64,000 nucleotides of DNA from Coprosoma sp963632935 (GCA_963632935.1 CAVGWA010000002.1:1-64000), one strand, 5' to 3'; positions 1-8,928 are shown, numbered from the stretch's first letter. Notes: generated by a model from the sequence alone, not told the origin. Program-made: numbers and translations.

Positions 1-27
1 AATGTATAAAAAAGGCATGGTATTTTG

Positions 28-55
28 TTGACTTTTCTACCTTTTTTGATATAAT
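28..55 (+). promoter_or_regulatory. SigA-type promoter of rplM-rpsI
   Basis: TTGACT at 28-33 and a perfect TATAAT at 50-55 are separated by 16 nt. The predicted start near 62 leaves a leader of about 70 nt before rplM. Confidence 0.75.
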
Positions 56-61
56 TAATAC

Positions 62-123
62 TGGTACATTTATTTATCCCACATGCGTAAGTCTTGGGAA
101 AACTTACAAATGTAATGGAGAAA
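62..123 (+). promoter_or_regulatory. Ribosomal protein L13-type mRNA leader
   Basis: The rplM leader can form a two-part stem: ACAT (81-84) pairs with ATGT (110-113), and GTAAGT (87-92) pairs with ACTTAC (102-107), around a short G-rich loop. Autogenous L13 leaders are known in Firmicutes upstream of rplM. Size and position fit that class, but I did not align it to the Rfam model, so the class assignment is inferred. Confidence 0.5.
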
Positions 124-134
124 GGAAAAGTAAA

Positions 135-566
135 ATGAAAACATACATGCAAAGAAAAGAAGATGTTACTAGAACATGGTATGTTGTGGACGCTGAAGGT
201 CAAACTTTAGGACGTTTAGCTACTAAAGTGGCTAATGTATTAAGAGGTAAACATAAACCTACTTATACTCCACATATTGATGGTGGTGACTATGTTATTG
301 TTGTAAATGCTGATAAAGTAGTACTTACTGGTAACAAATTAAATGATAAAATTTATTATAATCACAGTAGATATACTGGTGGACTTCGTGAGAGAACAGC
401 TAAGGAAATGGTTGAAAAATATCCAGTTGAAATGGTTGAAAGAGCTGTTAAAGGTATGCTTCCAAAAGGAAGATTAGGAAGACAAATGTATAAAAAATTA
501 TTTGTATATGCTGAAGGAAATCATCCACATAGTGCACAACAACCTGTCGCACTTAAGATGGACTAG
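135..566 (+). CDS. rplM: 50S ribosomal protein L13
   Basis: This 143-aa protein is full length for bacterial L13, an early-assembling large-subunit protein. The typical N-terminal core is visible (WYVVDAEGQTLGRLAT), followed by the HKPTYTPHIDGGDYV stretch and the basic GMLPKGRLGRQM segment near residue 108. The ATG follows a GGAGAAAGG ribosome-binding site. It is co-transcribed with rpsI, whose start lies 10 nt beyond the stop; rplM-rpsI is one of the most conserved bacterial gene pairs. The leader upstream suggests translational autoregulation. Confidence 0.98.
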   Translation: MKTYMQRKEDVTRTWYVVDAEGQTLGRLATKVANVLRGKHKPTYTPHIDGGDYVIVVNADKVVLTGNKLNDKIYYNHSRYTGGLRERTAKEMVEKYPVEMVERAVKGMLPKGRLGRQMYKKLFVYAEGNHPHSAQQPVALKMD

Positions 567-576
567 GAGGGTTTAA

Positions 577-990
577 ATGACTGATAGAAAATTTGTAGGA
601 ACTGGAAGAAGAAAAGCTTCTATTGCTAGAGTACAAATGGTACCTGGTAAAGGTAAAATTACTGTTAATGGTAGAGATGTTAGAGAATTTTTCCCTTATG
701 AAACTAATATTATGGATTTAATGCAACCTTTAGTTGCAACAAATAATGAAAATACATTTGATATTACTGTTAAAGTAAACGGTGGTGGATTTACTGGTCA
801 AACTGGTGCTATCCGTTTAGGTATTACTAGAGCTTTACTTGTTTATGATAAGGCTAATGAAGGTAAAGAAGACAGTTATAGAAAAACTTTAAAAAGAGCT
901 GGATTTGTTACTCGTGATCCAAGAGTTAAGGAAAGAAAGAAACCTGGACTTAAGGGTGCACGTAGAGCTCCACAATTCTCAAAGAGATAA
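577..990 (+). CDS. rpsI: 30S ribosomal protein S9
   Basis: This 137-aa protein matches the whole of bacterial S9. It begins with the conserved GTGRRKASIARV block and ends in the basic tail KKPGLKGARRAPQFSKR, whose terminal Arg reaches toward the P-site tRNA in known ribosome structures. A GGAGGG ribosome-binding site precedes the ATG. It is the second and last gene of the rplM operon and is followed directly by an intrinsic terminator. Confidence 0.98.
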   Translation: MTDRKFVGTGRRKASIARVQMVPGKGKITVNGRDVREFFPYETNIMDLMQPLVATNNENTFDITVKVNGGGFTGQTGAIRLGITRALLVYDKANEGKEDSYRKTLKRAGFVTRDPRVKERKKPGLKGARRAPQFSKR

Positions 991-1005
991 TAAATTTTAT
1001 TATAA

Positions 1006-1037
1006 AAGTGTTGAAATTATTTCAACGCTTTTTTTGT
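1006..1037 (+). terminator. Intrinsic terminator of rplM-rpsI
   Basis: An 11-bp stem with one G-U pair (1006-1016 with 1020-1030) has a 3-nt loop and runs into a T tract. Confidence 0.85.
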
Positions 1038-1077
1038 AAAACTTTGTGTAAAGTAATATTTATTTTTAATTTTAGTA

Positions 1078-1106
1078 TTGTTTTAAAGAAAGTATATGCA
1101 TATAAT
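1078..1106 (+). promoter_or_regulatory. Promoter of a compact RNA element
   Basis: TTGTTT at 1078-1083 and a perfect TATAAT at 1101-1106 have the optimal 17-nt spacing. Transcription should begin near 1112, directly before the hairpin element. Confidence 0.6.
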
Positions 1107-1111
1107 TGTGG

Positions 1112-1167
1112 TATAAGGTTGGAACAATAAGGGGCTGGCATGTGCCAATTCATTCCAACTTTTTTTG
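1112..1167 (+). ncRNA. Candidate ~55-nt hairpin RNA
   Basis: The outer stem pairs 1115-1124 with 1153-1162 (GTTGGAA with TTCCAAC at its core). An asymmetric internal loop holds a short inner hairpin: TGGC 1136-1139 with GCCA 1144-1147, loop ATGT. A T7 tract begins inside the 3' arm, so the element is at once the RNA body and its terminator. It has its own consensus promoter, and the next gene has a separate extended -10 downstream. It may be a tiny sRNA or a terminated leader (attenuator) of the methyltransferase gene. No known family was recognised. Confidence 0.4.
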
Positions 1168-1196
1168 TTGGTGTATTTTTATTTTTGCTTAAATTT

Positions 1197-1205
1197 TGTT
1201 ATAAT
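1197..1205 (+). promoter_or_regulatory. Extended -10 promoter of the methyltransferase gene
   Basis: TG at 1197-1198, one spacer base, then TATAAT at 1200-1205. There is no convincing -35, as is usual for extended -10 promoters. Confidence 0.55.
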
Positions 1206-1228
1206 AATTAAGGAAAGCGAGGGAATAT

Positions 1229-2101
1229 ATGCTTAAAGTAAGTGATGAATGGAAAGATTATGAATGTTTAGATGCTGGTAATGGTGAGAAGTTAGAAAGA
1301 TGGGGAAATGTAATTTTAAGAAGACCTGAACCACAAGCTATGTGGGAGGTTAAATTTGATAAATTATGGTCTAAAGCTGATGGATTTTATCATAGATCTA
1401 ATCAAGGTGGAGGTTACTGGGAATTTAAAAATAAGTTACCTGAATTTTGGACGGTTAATTATAAAGATTTAACTTTTAAGGTAACACCTACTAATTTTAA
1501 GCATACTGGTTTATTTCCTGAGCAAGCTGTTAATTGGGATTTTATGATGAATAAGATAAAAAATGCTGGTAGAGAAGTTAAGGTTTTGAATTTATTTGCT
1601 TATACTGGTGGAGCAACTATGGCTTGTGCTAAGGCAGGTGCTAAGGTTGTTCAAGTTGATGCTTCTAAAGGAATGACTTTATGGGCAAAGGAAAATAGAG
1701 ATTTATGTGGTCTTTCTGATCATGAGATTAGATTTATTGTTGATGATTGTTTAAAGTTTGTTGAAAGGGAGTACCGTAGAGGACACAAATATGATGGTAT
1801 TGTTATGGATCCACCTAGTTATGGTAGAGGTCCTAATAAAGAGGTTTGGAAGTTTGAAAAAAATATGGCTGTTTTATTGGATGCGTGTTTAAAAATTTTA
1901 AGTGATAAGCCATTATTTTTACTTATTAATGCGTATACTACAGGTATAAGTAATATTGTTTTAGCTAATATGCTTAAAACTATGATGTTACCTTTATATC
2001 CTAATGGAACAGTAACATCTGGTGAGGTTAGTTTACCGATTAAGAAGAATAATATGGTTTTACCATGTGGTATATATGGGAGATGGGAAAGCAATGATTA
2101 A
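1229..2101 (+). CDS. Class I SAM-dependent rRNA methyltransferase (RlmI/RlmK-like)
   Basis: This 290-aa Rossmann-fold methyltransferase has the SAM-binding motif LNLFAYTGGATM near residues 120-130 and the catalytic DPPSYGRG motif near 193-200. These place it with COG1092-type cytosine-C5 or guanine methyltransferases acting on 23S rRNA. It lacks the N-terminal PUA domain of E. coli RlmI, and the exact target base cannot be read from sequence. The ATG follows a GCGAGGG ribosome-binding site. Its end overlaps the pseudouridine synthase gene, so the two form an RNA-modification pair. Confidence 0.85.
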   Translation: MLKVSDEWKDYECLDAGNGEKLERWGNVILRRPEPQAMWEVKFDKLWSKADGFYHRSNQGGGYWEFKNKLPEFWTVNYKDLTFKVTPTNFKHTGLFPEQAVNWDFMMNKIKNAGREVKVLNLFAYTGGATMACAKAGAKVVQVDASKGMTLWAKENRDLCGLSDHEIRFIVDDCLKFVEREYRRGHKYDGIVMDPPSYGRGPNKEVWKFEKNMAVLLDACLKILSDKPLFLLINAYTTGISNIVLANMLKTMMLPLYPNGTVTSGEVSLPIKKNNMVLPCGIYGRWESND

Positions 2102-2750
2102 TGTTATTTATGAAGATAATCATTTACTTGTAGTTGAAAAACCGATTAATGTTCCTTGTCAAGCTGATAGTAGTGGGGATGAGGATTTACTTACTATGTT
2201 AAAAAAATATATAAAAGAAAAGTATGATAAACCTGGTGATGTTTATTTAGGACTTGTTCATAGATTAGATAGACCTGTTTCTGGTGTTATGGTTTTTGCT
2301 AAAACGAGTAAGGCTGCTAAAAGATTATCAAAGCAGGTTCAAAATCATGAATTTAAAAAAATATATTATGCTGTTATTGAAGGAAAAGTTGGAGAAAGTG
2401 GTACATTTAAGGATAAATTACTTAAGGATGAAAAGACAAATATAACTACTATTTCACCTGATGGTAAGGATGCTGAACTTAGTTATGTACTTGCTGGTTA
2501 TGTTAATAATTTATCTTTAGTTAGAATTAGTTTAAAGACGGGTCGTTCTCATCAAATAAGGGTTCAATTTTCTTCTAGGAAAATACCTCTTTATGGTGAT
2601 CAAAGATATAATGTTAATGCAGTGAAAGATCAAATTGCTTTATTTGCTCAAAGATTAGAGTTTTATCATCCTATTACAAAAGAGCTTATGGAATTTGAAC
2701 TTCCACTTCCTGAGAGGTATCCATTTACTCTATTTAAAGAGTTAGATTAA
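2094..2750 (+). CDS. RluA-family pseudouridine synthase
   Basis: This 218-aa enzyme should convert uridine to pseudouridine in rRNA or tRNA. It carries the HRLDRPVSGVMVFAKT motif, whose Asp is the catalytic residue of the RluA family, and the later GRSHQIRVQFS block. The start is placed at the ATG at 2094, overlapping the preceding stop by 8 nt. It sits a few bases after a GGGAGATGGG ribosome-binding site and begins directly at the family core (INVIYEDNHLLVVEKP); upstream in-frame codons only encode methyltransferase shadow. There is no S4 domain, so the target is uncertain. Confidence 0.9.
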   Translation: MINVIYEDNHLLVVEKPINVPCQADSSGDEDLLTMLKKYIKEKYDKPGDVYLGLVHRLDRPVSGVMVFAKTSKAAKRLSKQVQNHEFKKIYYAVIEGKVGESGTFKDKLLKDEKTNITTISPDGKDAELSYVLAGYVNNLSLVRISLKTGRSHQIRVQFSSRKIPLYGDQRYNVNAVKDQIALFAQRLEFYHPITKELMEFELPLPERYPFTLFKELD

Positions 2751-2759
2751 GAGGAATTT

Positions 2760-3422
2760 ATGAAGATTTTTAAAAAGATTTTAGTTTTAATTTTAATTAT
2801 TTTATGTGTGTGTTTAATTTTTGTTTCATTTGTTAAAAAGCCTAATTTAAAACCTGTAAAGGGACAACTTATGAAAATGGATTTAAATGGTTTTGATAAA
2901 TTGATGATTGTATCACATCCAGGTGATGAAAGTGTGTTTGGAGGTGCAAATTTAATTAAAGATAATTATTTGGTTGTTTGTGTTTCTTGTGGATATGATG
3001 TTAATAGGGAAAATGAATTTATTGACGCGGTTAATATGAGTGGTGATAAGTATGTTATGCTTGGATATTCTGACAAAATTTATACTAATCGTAATTATAA
3101 AAAAATATATAAACAAATTAAATATATTTTGAGTTATAAGAAATGGGATATGGTTGTTACTCATAATCCATTAGGAGAAAATGGTAATTATCAGCACAAA
3201 CAAATTAGTAATATTGTTAGTAGTTTGGATAGTGATGTTTATTATTTTGGAAAATATTATAGTAAAGGACAAATGAATAAATTAGATAAGGAAACTACGT
3301 TGAATAAAAATGTAATTAAAGATAAAATTAATATGGTTAAAGTTTATGATGGTTTGTATGATGATTATAAACATATATTGCCGTTTGAAGATTGGATAAG
3401 TGGTAGTAAGTGGAAAAATTAG
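2760..3422 (+). CDS. Membrane-anchored PIG-L/LmbE-like deacetylase
   Basis: An N-terminal membrane segment (about residues 5-25) is followed by a PIG-L-like domain of about 190 residues. This family removes acetyl groups from N-acetylglucosamine-type sugars using a zinc ion bound by an (A/S)HPDDE motif. Here the motif reads SHPGDE (residues 52-57), with the first Asp replaced by Gly. A second-half THNPLGENGNYQHKQ segment corresponds to the family's His-containing motif. The next gene overlaps it by 13 nt, which suggests a joint role in surface glycan or lipid modification. Because of the Asp-to-Gly change, activity is uncertain. Confidence 0.7.
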   Translation: MKIFKKILVLILIILCVCLIFVSFVKKPNLKPVKGQLMKMDLNGFDKLMIVSHPGDESVFGGANLIKDNYLVVCVSCGYDVNRENEFIDAVNMSGDKYVMLGYSDKIYTNRNYKKIYKQIKYILSYKKWDMVVTHNPLGENGNYQHKQISNIVSSLDSDVYYFGKYYSKGQMNKLDKETTLNKNVIKDKINMVKVYDGLYDDYKHILPFEDWISGSKWKN

Positions 3423-5905
3423 ATAAGAAGGATAAATTTAATTTATTTTGGATTATAATTATTTATTTAGGTATTGCTTTAACTATTACTCATGGTGAAT
3501 ATATATTTGGTTCTAGGATTGATTGGGGATTTCAGCATTTCGCTTTTCCACAATATTTTAGAATGCTTTTTTATAAAACTGGGGATTTATTTCCTGATTT
3601 TGCACTGAATATTGGTGGAGGACAAAATATATATTATTTTGTTTATTATGGTTTTTTAAGTCCTATTATATTAATTTCTTATTTGTTTCCTTTTGTTTCT
3701 ATGAGTTTTTATTTGGCTTTTATTAGTCTTGTATTAGGTATTGTTTCTATTATTTTATTTTATATTTGGATTAAGGGGTTTCATTTTGATAAAACGTTAT
3801 GTTTAGTTTTAACTTTATTATTTGCTTTAGCTTCTCCCTTGTTATTTCAAAGTCATAGACATGTTATGTTTGTAGATTATATGCCATTTTTGATATTAGG
3901 TTTGATTGGTGTTAGAAAGTATTTTTCTTCTGGTTCAAAATGGCTTATGATGATTAGTATATTTTTAATGATTATGACTAGTTATTTTTATAGTGTTGGT
4001 GGAATTATTTGTTTGACTATATATGGTGTTTATGAGTATTTAAGGAAAACAGATAGATTTAAGTTTAAGAATTTTTTTAATGAGGGGTGCAAATTCGCTT
4101 TATATGTTGTTATTTCATTTATGATGGCTGGAGTTATTTTGTTACCAACTTTTTATGCTTTGAAAAATGGTAGAGTAGATAGTTTATCACATATTTCATT
4201 TTTGAAAGCTATTATTCCTTCACTTCATTTAGATTTTTTACTTTATAAATCTTATTCAATTGGTTTAACTGGAATAAGTTTATTTGCTATTTTTTATTTA
4301 ATTTTTAAAAAGAAGGAGGATAGATTTTTAGGAATTTGTTTATCTTTATTTATTATTTTTCCTTTATTTGTTTATTTACTTAATGGTGCTTTATATTTAG
4401 ATGGTAAGGCTTTAATTCCATTTTTACCTCTTTATGTAATGGCTATTGGTTTATTTTTAAAAGATATTGATAAATTAAATTATAAAATTATAATTATTAC
4501 ATTTATTTTATCTATTTTATGGTCTTATTTAGAAGGTAATGATTTTAAATTTTATTTTCTACTCGATGGTAGCTTATTTTTATGTAGTTTATTTTTATAT
4601 AGTAAATTTAAAAGAAAAGATGTTATTTATATTCCTTTGATTATTTTAAGTGTATGTGTATGTATGATAGTTAATTTATCTGATGAATTAATATCAGGTG
4701 AAGATTTTGGTAAGCAAAATAGTTTGGCTTTAAATGAAATTATTAGTGATATTTCTAAAAAAGATAAAGGTTTTTATAGGATGAGTATTAATGTTATCGG
4801 AACTAATCAGACAGTTAATTATGTGGCTGGTATTAATGAAAATTTAACTAGTATATATTCTTCTACTTATAATACAATTTATAATAAATTTTTTTATGAT
4901 TTTAATAATAACGTATCTGCTCGTAATATGTTTATTACTGGTGAGGTTAAGAATACTTTATTTGAAAGTTTGATGGGGGTTAAATATTTAATAACTGATA
5001 AGGCCGCACCTTTAGGGTATAAGTTTGTTAAAAGATATGGTGATTATAAGGTTTATGTTAATAAGAATACTTTGCCTATTGGATATTCTAGTTCAAGGGT
5101 AATTAGTTATGAAGATTATAGTAAATTAAAATTTCCAGATGAAGATATGGCTTTGATTGGAAATGTTGTTAGTAAAAGTGGAAATTATAAATATAAATCA
5201 CCTTTTAGTAAAATTAATTTTGATTTGGCTAGTGGTGAGGCTGAAGGAATTGAAATTTCAAAATATAAAGATGGTTATAAAGTTGTTGTTAAGGGTGATA
5301 GTGGAAGTTTAAAAGTTAGAATGAATGAAAGTGTTCGAAATAAATTTTATTTATTAAGGTTAAATATGGAAAAGCCACAAGAATGTTCTTTGGGTGATAC
5401 TTATATTAGTGTTAATAATATAAGTAATAAATTAACATGTAAGGAATGGAAATATTTTAATGGAAATTATACTTTTGATTATACTTTATCTAGTACGAAA
5501 AAATTTAGATATTTATATATTAATTTTTCTAAGGGAACACATTATATTAAGAGTTATGAACTTTATAGTTTAAATTATGATGATTTAGTTTCTTTTGTTG
5601 ATGATATTTCAGAGTTTAAAGTAAGTAAGGCTTTGGGTGATAAAATAAGTGGTACAATAGATGTTAAGAAGGATGGTTATTTTAATTTATCTATCCCTTA
5701 TGATAAAGGATTTATAATTAAGGTTGATGGCAAAAAAATAGATTATGAAAAGGTTAATAAGGCTTTTATTGGTTTTCCTATAAAAAAAGGTAAGCATAAA
5801 ATTGATGTTGAATTTAAGGCACCTAATGCTTGTGCTGGTAAAATTGTATCTATATTTGGTATAATATTATTTATTGTTGTTAATAAAAAGGTATATCATA
5901 AATGA
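3410..5905 (+). CDS. YfhO-family polytopic membrane protein
   Basis: This 831-aa protein has roughly a dozen hydrophobic segments in its first 420 residues, a large extracellular-type region (about 430-800) and one C-terminal segment. That is the architecture of YfhO proteins, which resemble membrane glycosyltransferases and are linked to teichoic or lipoteichoic acid glycosylation in Bacilli. The start is GTG at 3410, translationally coupled to the deacetylase by a 13-nt overlap; no better upstream or nearby ATG exists. The substrate is not evident. The coding strand is notably T-rich. Confidence 0.75.
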   Translation: MEKLDKKDKFNLFWIIIIYLGIALTITHGEYIFGSRIDWGFQHFAFPQYFRMLFYKTGDLFPDFALNIGGGQNIYYFVYYGFLSPIILISYLFPFVSMSFYLAFISLVLGIVSIILFYIWIKGFHFDKTLCLVLTLLFALASPLLFQSHRHVMFVDYMPFLILGLIGVRKYFSSGSKWLMMISIFLMIMTSYFYSVGGIICLTIYGVYEYLRKTDRFKFKNFFNEGCKFALYVVISFMMAGVILLPTFYALKNGRVDSLSHISFLKAIIPSLHLDFLLYKSYSIGLTGISLFAIFYLIFKKKEDRFLGICLSLFIIFPLFVYLLNGALYLDGKALIPFLPLYVMAIGLFLKDIDKLNYKIIIITFILSILWSYLEGNDFKFYFLLDGSLFLCSLFLYSKFKRKDVIYIPLIILSVCVCMIVNLSDELISGEDFGKQNSLALNEIISDISKKDKGFYRMSINVIGTNQTVNYVAGINENLTSIYSSTYNTIYNKFFYDFNNNVSARNMFITGEVKNTLFESLMGVKYLITDKAAPLGYKFVKRYGDYKVYVNKNTLPIGYSSSRVISYEDYSKLKFPDEDMALIGNVVSKSGNYKYKSPFSKINFDLASGEAEGIEISKYKDGYKVVVKGDSGSLKVRMNESVRNKFYLLRLNMEKPQECSLGDTYISVNNISNKLTCKEWKYFNGNYTFDYTLSSTKKFRYLYINFSKGTHYIKSYELYSLNYDDLVSFVDDISEFKVSKALGDKISGTIDVKKDGYFNLSIPYDKGFIIKVDGKKIDYEKVNKAFIGFPIKKGKHKIDVEFKAPNACAGKIVSIFGIILFIVVNKKVYHK

Positions 5906-5914
5906 GGTAAAATA

Positions 5915-5923
5915 TGGTATAAT
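5915..5923 (+). promoter_or_regulatory. Extended -10 promoter of the HTH gene
   Basis: TGGTATAAT (TGnTATAAT) lies 26 nt before the start codon; the leader carries an AAAAAGGTGAT ribosome-binding site. Confidence 0.55.
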
Positions 5924-5948
5924 ATCTTTGATTTAAAAAGGTGATTAT

Positions 5949-6290
5949 ATGGAAAAAAAATTAGAGGCTGTGCGTTTAATAAAAGAAAAATTAAATAATA
6001 ATACTTTTTTATCTTATAAAGAAATTGCTTATATAACTGGTTATCATCCTAAGTATTTGTTGAAGTTAAAAAAAGAGGTTATTGATGGGACTATTAGTTT
6101 TGAACATGGTAATAAGAATAGGGTTCCTGCGAATGTTATGAGTGATGAGGAGAAAAATAAGATTATATCTCTTTTTAAAAAAAGTAATGTTAGTATTAGG
6201 AAGTTTTGTAAGTTTTATAACAGCAGGAGTTATTCTTGTATTTATAATTTACTTAAGGAAGAAGGGCTGCTTCGTCAAAAGACAAAGTAG
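5949..6290 (+). CDS. Small helix-turn-helix protein (transposase N-terminus-like)
   Basis: This 113-aa basic protein has two apparent helix-turn-helix units. One covers about residues 18-45 (LSYKEIAYITGYHPKYLLKL). The second covers about 68-105, after a GNKNRVP linker. The order HTH, GNK.R linker, SDEEK..II.L, HTH resembles the N-terminal DNA-binding part of ISNCY/IS1202-type transposases. No catalytic domain follows: the frame ends inside an intrinsic terminator. With its own promoter and ribosome-binding site it looks like a stand-alone regulator or a domesticated transposase fragment. Confidence 0.55.
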   Translation: MEKKLEAVRLIKEKLNNNTFLSYKEIAYITGYHPKYLLKLKKEVIDGTISFEHGNKNRVPANVMSDEEKNKIISLFKKSNVSIRKFCKFYNSRSYSCIYNLLKEEGLLRQKTK

Positions 6291-6297
6291 TTTTTTT
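6267..6297 (+). terminator. Intrinsic terminator overlapping the HTH stop codon
   Basis: Stem 6267-6276 with 6281-6290 (one wobble, one mismatch), AAAA loop, T7 tract. The TAG stop forms the end of the 3' arm. Confidence 0.75.
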
Positions 6298-6357
6298 GTC
6301 GTTTTTTATAAATTCTATTTTTTTATTTCTGGTAATATCTTTTATTAGGAGGAAATT

Positions 6358-8928
6358 ATGAAACAAGGGTTAACTAAAGATGAGGTTATTAGAAGTAGAA
6401 AATTATATGGAAGTAATGATATTAAAAATATTTCTAAGGAGTCTTTTATACATAAATTGGTTGCGACTTTGGGAGATCCTATTATTAGAATTTTATTAAT
6501 TGCTTTAGCTATTAAAACTTTATTTTTGTTTCAAAATTTTGATTGGTATGAAACTATTGGAATAGTGATTGCTATATTTTTAGCTTCGTTTATTTCTACT
6601 GTTTCTGAATATGGCAGCGAGAAGGCTTTTGAAAAGTTGCAGGCTGAGGCTTCTAAAATTAAGGTGAGAGTTAGAAGATGTAATGTGTTAAATGAGATTT
6701 CTATTGATGAGGTTGTGGTTGGAGATATTGTTTTACTTGGTAGTGGTGATGGTGTTCCTGCGGATGGTAGGATAATTAGTGGCAGTATTTTGGTAAATGA
6801 ATCTAGTTTAAATGGTGAGATGAGAGAGCAGGAAAAAAATAAAGATGATGAAGTTTATAGATCTAGCGTTGTTTATTCTGGAAGTGCTTGTATGGAGGTT
6901 TTAAAGGTTGGTGATGCTACTTTTTATGGTAAGCTTGCTAGAGAAGTGTCTGAGAAAGCTCCTGATAGTCCTTTGAAGTTGAGATTGGTTGAACTTGCTA
7001 AATTTATTAGTAAGATTGGATATGTTGGGGCTTTTCTTGTTAGTTTTTCTTATTTGTTTTCTGTAGTTGTTATTGATAATAATTTTAATTTTTCTTTGAT
7101 TATGAAAACTCTTTCTAATTTTCCTTTGATGTTTGGGCATATTTTACATGCCTTAACTTTGAGTGTGACTATAATTGTTGTTGCGGTTCCTGAAGGACTT
7201 CCTTTAATGGTTACTTTGGTTTTATCTTCTAATATGAAAAGGATGCTTAAAAGTAATGTTTTGGTAAGACATCTTATGGGGATTGAAACGGCTGGTAATA
7301 TAAATATGCTTTTTACTGATAAAACTGGAACGATAACTAAGGGGAAGCTTTGTGCTGTTGCGGTTAGTGATGGAGGTGGTAATTTATTTAGAGATGAAGA
7401 TGAGTTAAAAGCTAATTTGGTATTTTATAAAAGAGTTAAGTTATCTTTGGTTGGTAATAATGAAAGCTCTTATGATGTTAATGGTAAGCCTACTGGTGGT
7501 AATATAACTGATAGGGCAGTTTTAAGTTTTTTTAAAAATGATAATTTAAAATATAAGGTTATTGATAAGGTTCCTTTTTCTAGTGAGAATAAGTATTCTA
7601 TGTCTACTTTATTTTATGAAGGTAAGGAGATTACTTTTATAAAGGGAGCTCCTGAGATTATTATTAAAAAGTGTAGTCATTATTATGTTAATGATGGCAA
7701 GAGGTTGTTTGTTAATAAGGATAAGGTTTATGCTCAAATTAAAAAAGCTACTGATAATGGTATGAGGGTTTTGGCGTTTGCTAGTGCGTCTAGTAAAAAT
7801 ATTAATAGGTTATCATTTATTGGCCTTGTTTTTATTAAGGATGAAGTTAGACCGGAGGCTTTAGAAGGACTTAAGCTGATTGAAAGTGCTCATATTAATA
7901 CGGTTATGATTACTGGTGATAATGTTAATACGGCTAGGGCAATTGGAAGGGAGGTTGGACTTTTAAAGAATGATGATGATGTTGTTTTAACTAGTGAAGA
8001 GTTTAATTCAAAATCTGATGAGGAGATTATTAATATTTTGCCGAGATTGAAGATTTTGGCTCGTTTATTACCACAGGATAAAAGTAGGCTTGTTAGAATT
8101 GCTCAGGCTAATAATTTGGTGGTTGGTATGACTGGTGATGGGGTAAATGATGCTCCTGCTTTGAAGAAGGCTGATGTTGGATTTGCGATGGGTTCTGGTT
8201 GTGAGGTTGCTAAGGAAGCTAGTGATATTGTTATTTTGGATAATAATTTACTTTCAATTTCTAATGCTGTTTTGTATGGCAGAACTATATTTAAAAGTAT
8301 TAGAAAATTTATTATTTTTCAATTGACGATGAATATATGTGCAGTTAGTATTTCTATTTTAGGACCTTTTATTGGGGTGGATGTTCCTATTACTGTTATA
8401 CAAATGCTGTGGATAAATATGGTTATGGATACTTTGGCTGGTATTGCTTTTTCTTTTGAAGCAGCACTTAGGGAATATATGTATGAAAAGCCTAAGGAAA
8501 AGAATGAGAAGATAATTAATAGGTATATGATGGATGAAATTATTTTTACTGGTGGATTTTCAGCAATTATGTGTATAATTTTTTTGAAAGCTCCTTTTAT
8601 TTGCAATATTTTTAGGGAGGATAAGTATTTGATGACAGCGTTTTTTGGACTTTTTATTTTTATGGGTATATTTAATTGTTTTAATGCGAGAACACACCGA
8701 TTAAATCTTTTTTCGAATCTTTCAAAAAATAAAATATTTTTAATTATTATTTTGTTTATAGTTTTAGTGCAAGTTTATTTGATTTATTATGGTGGTGATT
8801 TATTTAGAACGTATGGGTTAAATTTGTTTGAATTTGAAGTAATGTTTTTCTTATCTTCTTTGGTTGTTCCAGTTGATTGGCTTAGAAAAATTTATCTTCG
8901 TAGATGTGGTGAGAAGGGTGGGGTTTAG
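6358..8928 (+). CDS. Cation-translocating P-type ATPase (Ca2+-type, P2)
   Basis: This 856-aa pump couples ATP hydrolysis to cation export, most likely of Ca2+. It shows the full P-type order: N-terminal cation-ATPase domain, actuator domain, PEGLP in membrane helix 4 (near 7190), the phosphorylation motif DKTGT with Asp321, an ATP-binding domain with KGAPE, the hinge TGDGVNDAPALKKADVGFAMG, and NMVMDTLAG in helix 6. The actuator loop reads NGEM instead of the usual TGES; the catalytic Glu154 is kept. The ATG follows a TTAGGAGGAAATT ribosome-binding site. The gene appears monocistronic. Confidence 0.92.
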   Translation: MKQGLTKDEVIRSRKLYGSNDIKNISKESFIHKLVATLGDPIIRILLIALAIKTLFLFQNFDWYETIGIVIAIFLASFISTVSEYGSEKAFEKLQAEASKIKVRVRRCNVLNEISIDEVVVGDIVLLGSGDGVPADGRIISGSILVNESSLNGEMREQEKNKDDEVYRSSVVYSGSACMEVLKVGDATFYGKLAREVSEKAPDSPLKLRLVELAKFISKIGYVGAFLVSFSYLFSVVVIDNNFNFSLIMKTLSNFPLMFGHILHALTLSVTIIVVAVPEGLPLMVTLVLSSNMKRMLKSNVLVRHLMGIETAGNINMLFTDKTGTITKGKLCAVAVSDGGGNLFRDEDELKANLVFYKRVKLSLVGNNESSYDVNGKPTGGNITDRAVLSFFKNDNLKYKVIDKVPFSSENKYSMSTLFYEGKEITFIKGAPEIIIKKCSHYYVNDGKRLFVNKDKVYAQIKKATDNGMRVLAFASASSKNINRLSFIGLVFIKDEVRPEALEGLKLIESAHINTVMITGDNVNTARAIGREVGLLKNDDDVVLTSEEFNSKSDEEIINILPRLKILARLLPQDKSRLVRIAQANNLVVGMTGDGVNDAPALKKADVGFAMGSGCEVAKEASDIVILDNNLLSISNAVLYGRTIFKSIRKFIIFQLTMNICAVSISILGPFIGVDVPITVIQMLWINMVMDTLAGIAFSFEAALREYMYEKPKEKNEKIINRYMMDEIIFTGGFSAIMCIIFLKAPFICNIFREDKYLMTAFFGLFIFMGIFNCFNARTHRLNLFSNLSKNKIFLIIILFIVLVQVYLIYYGGDLFRTYGLNLFEFEVMFFLSSLVVPVDWLRKIYLRRCGEKGGV

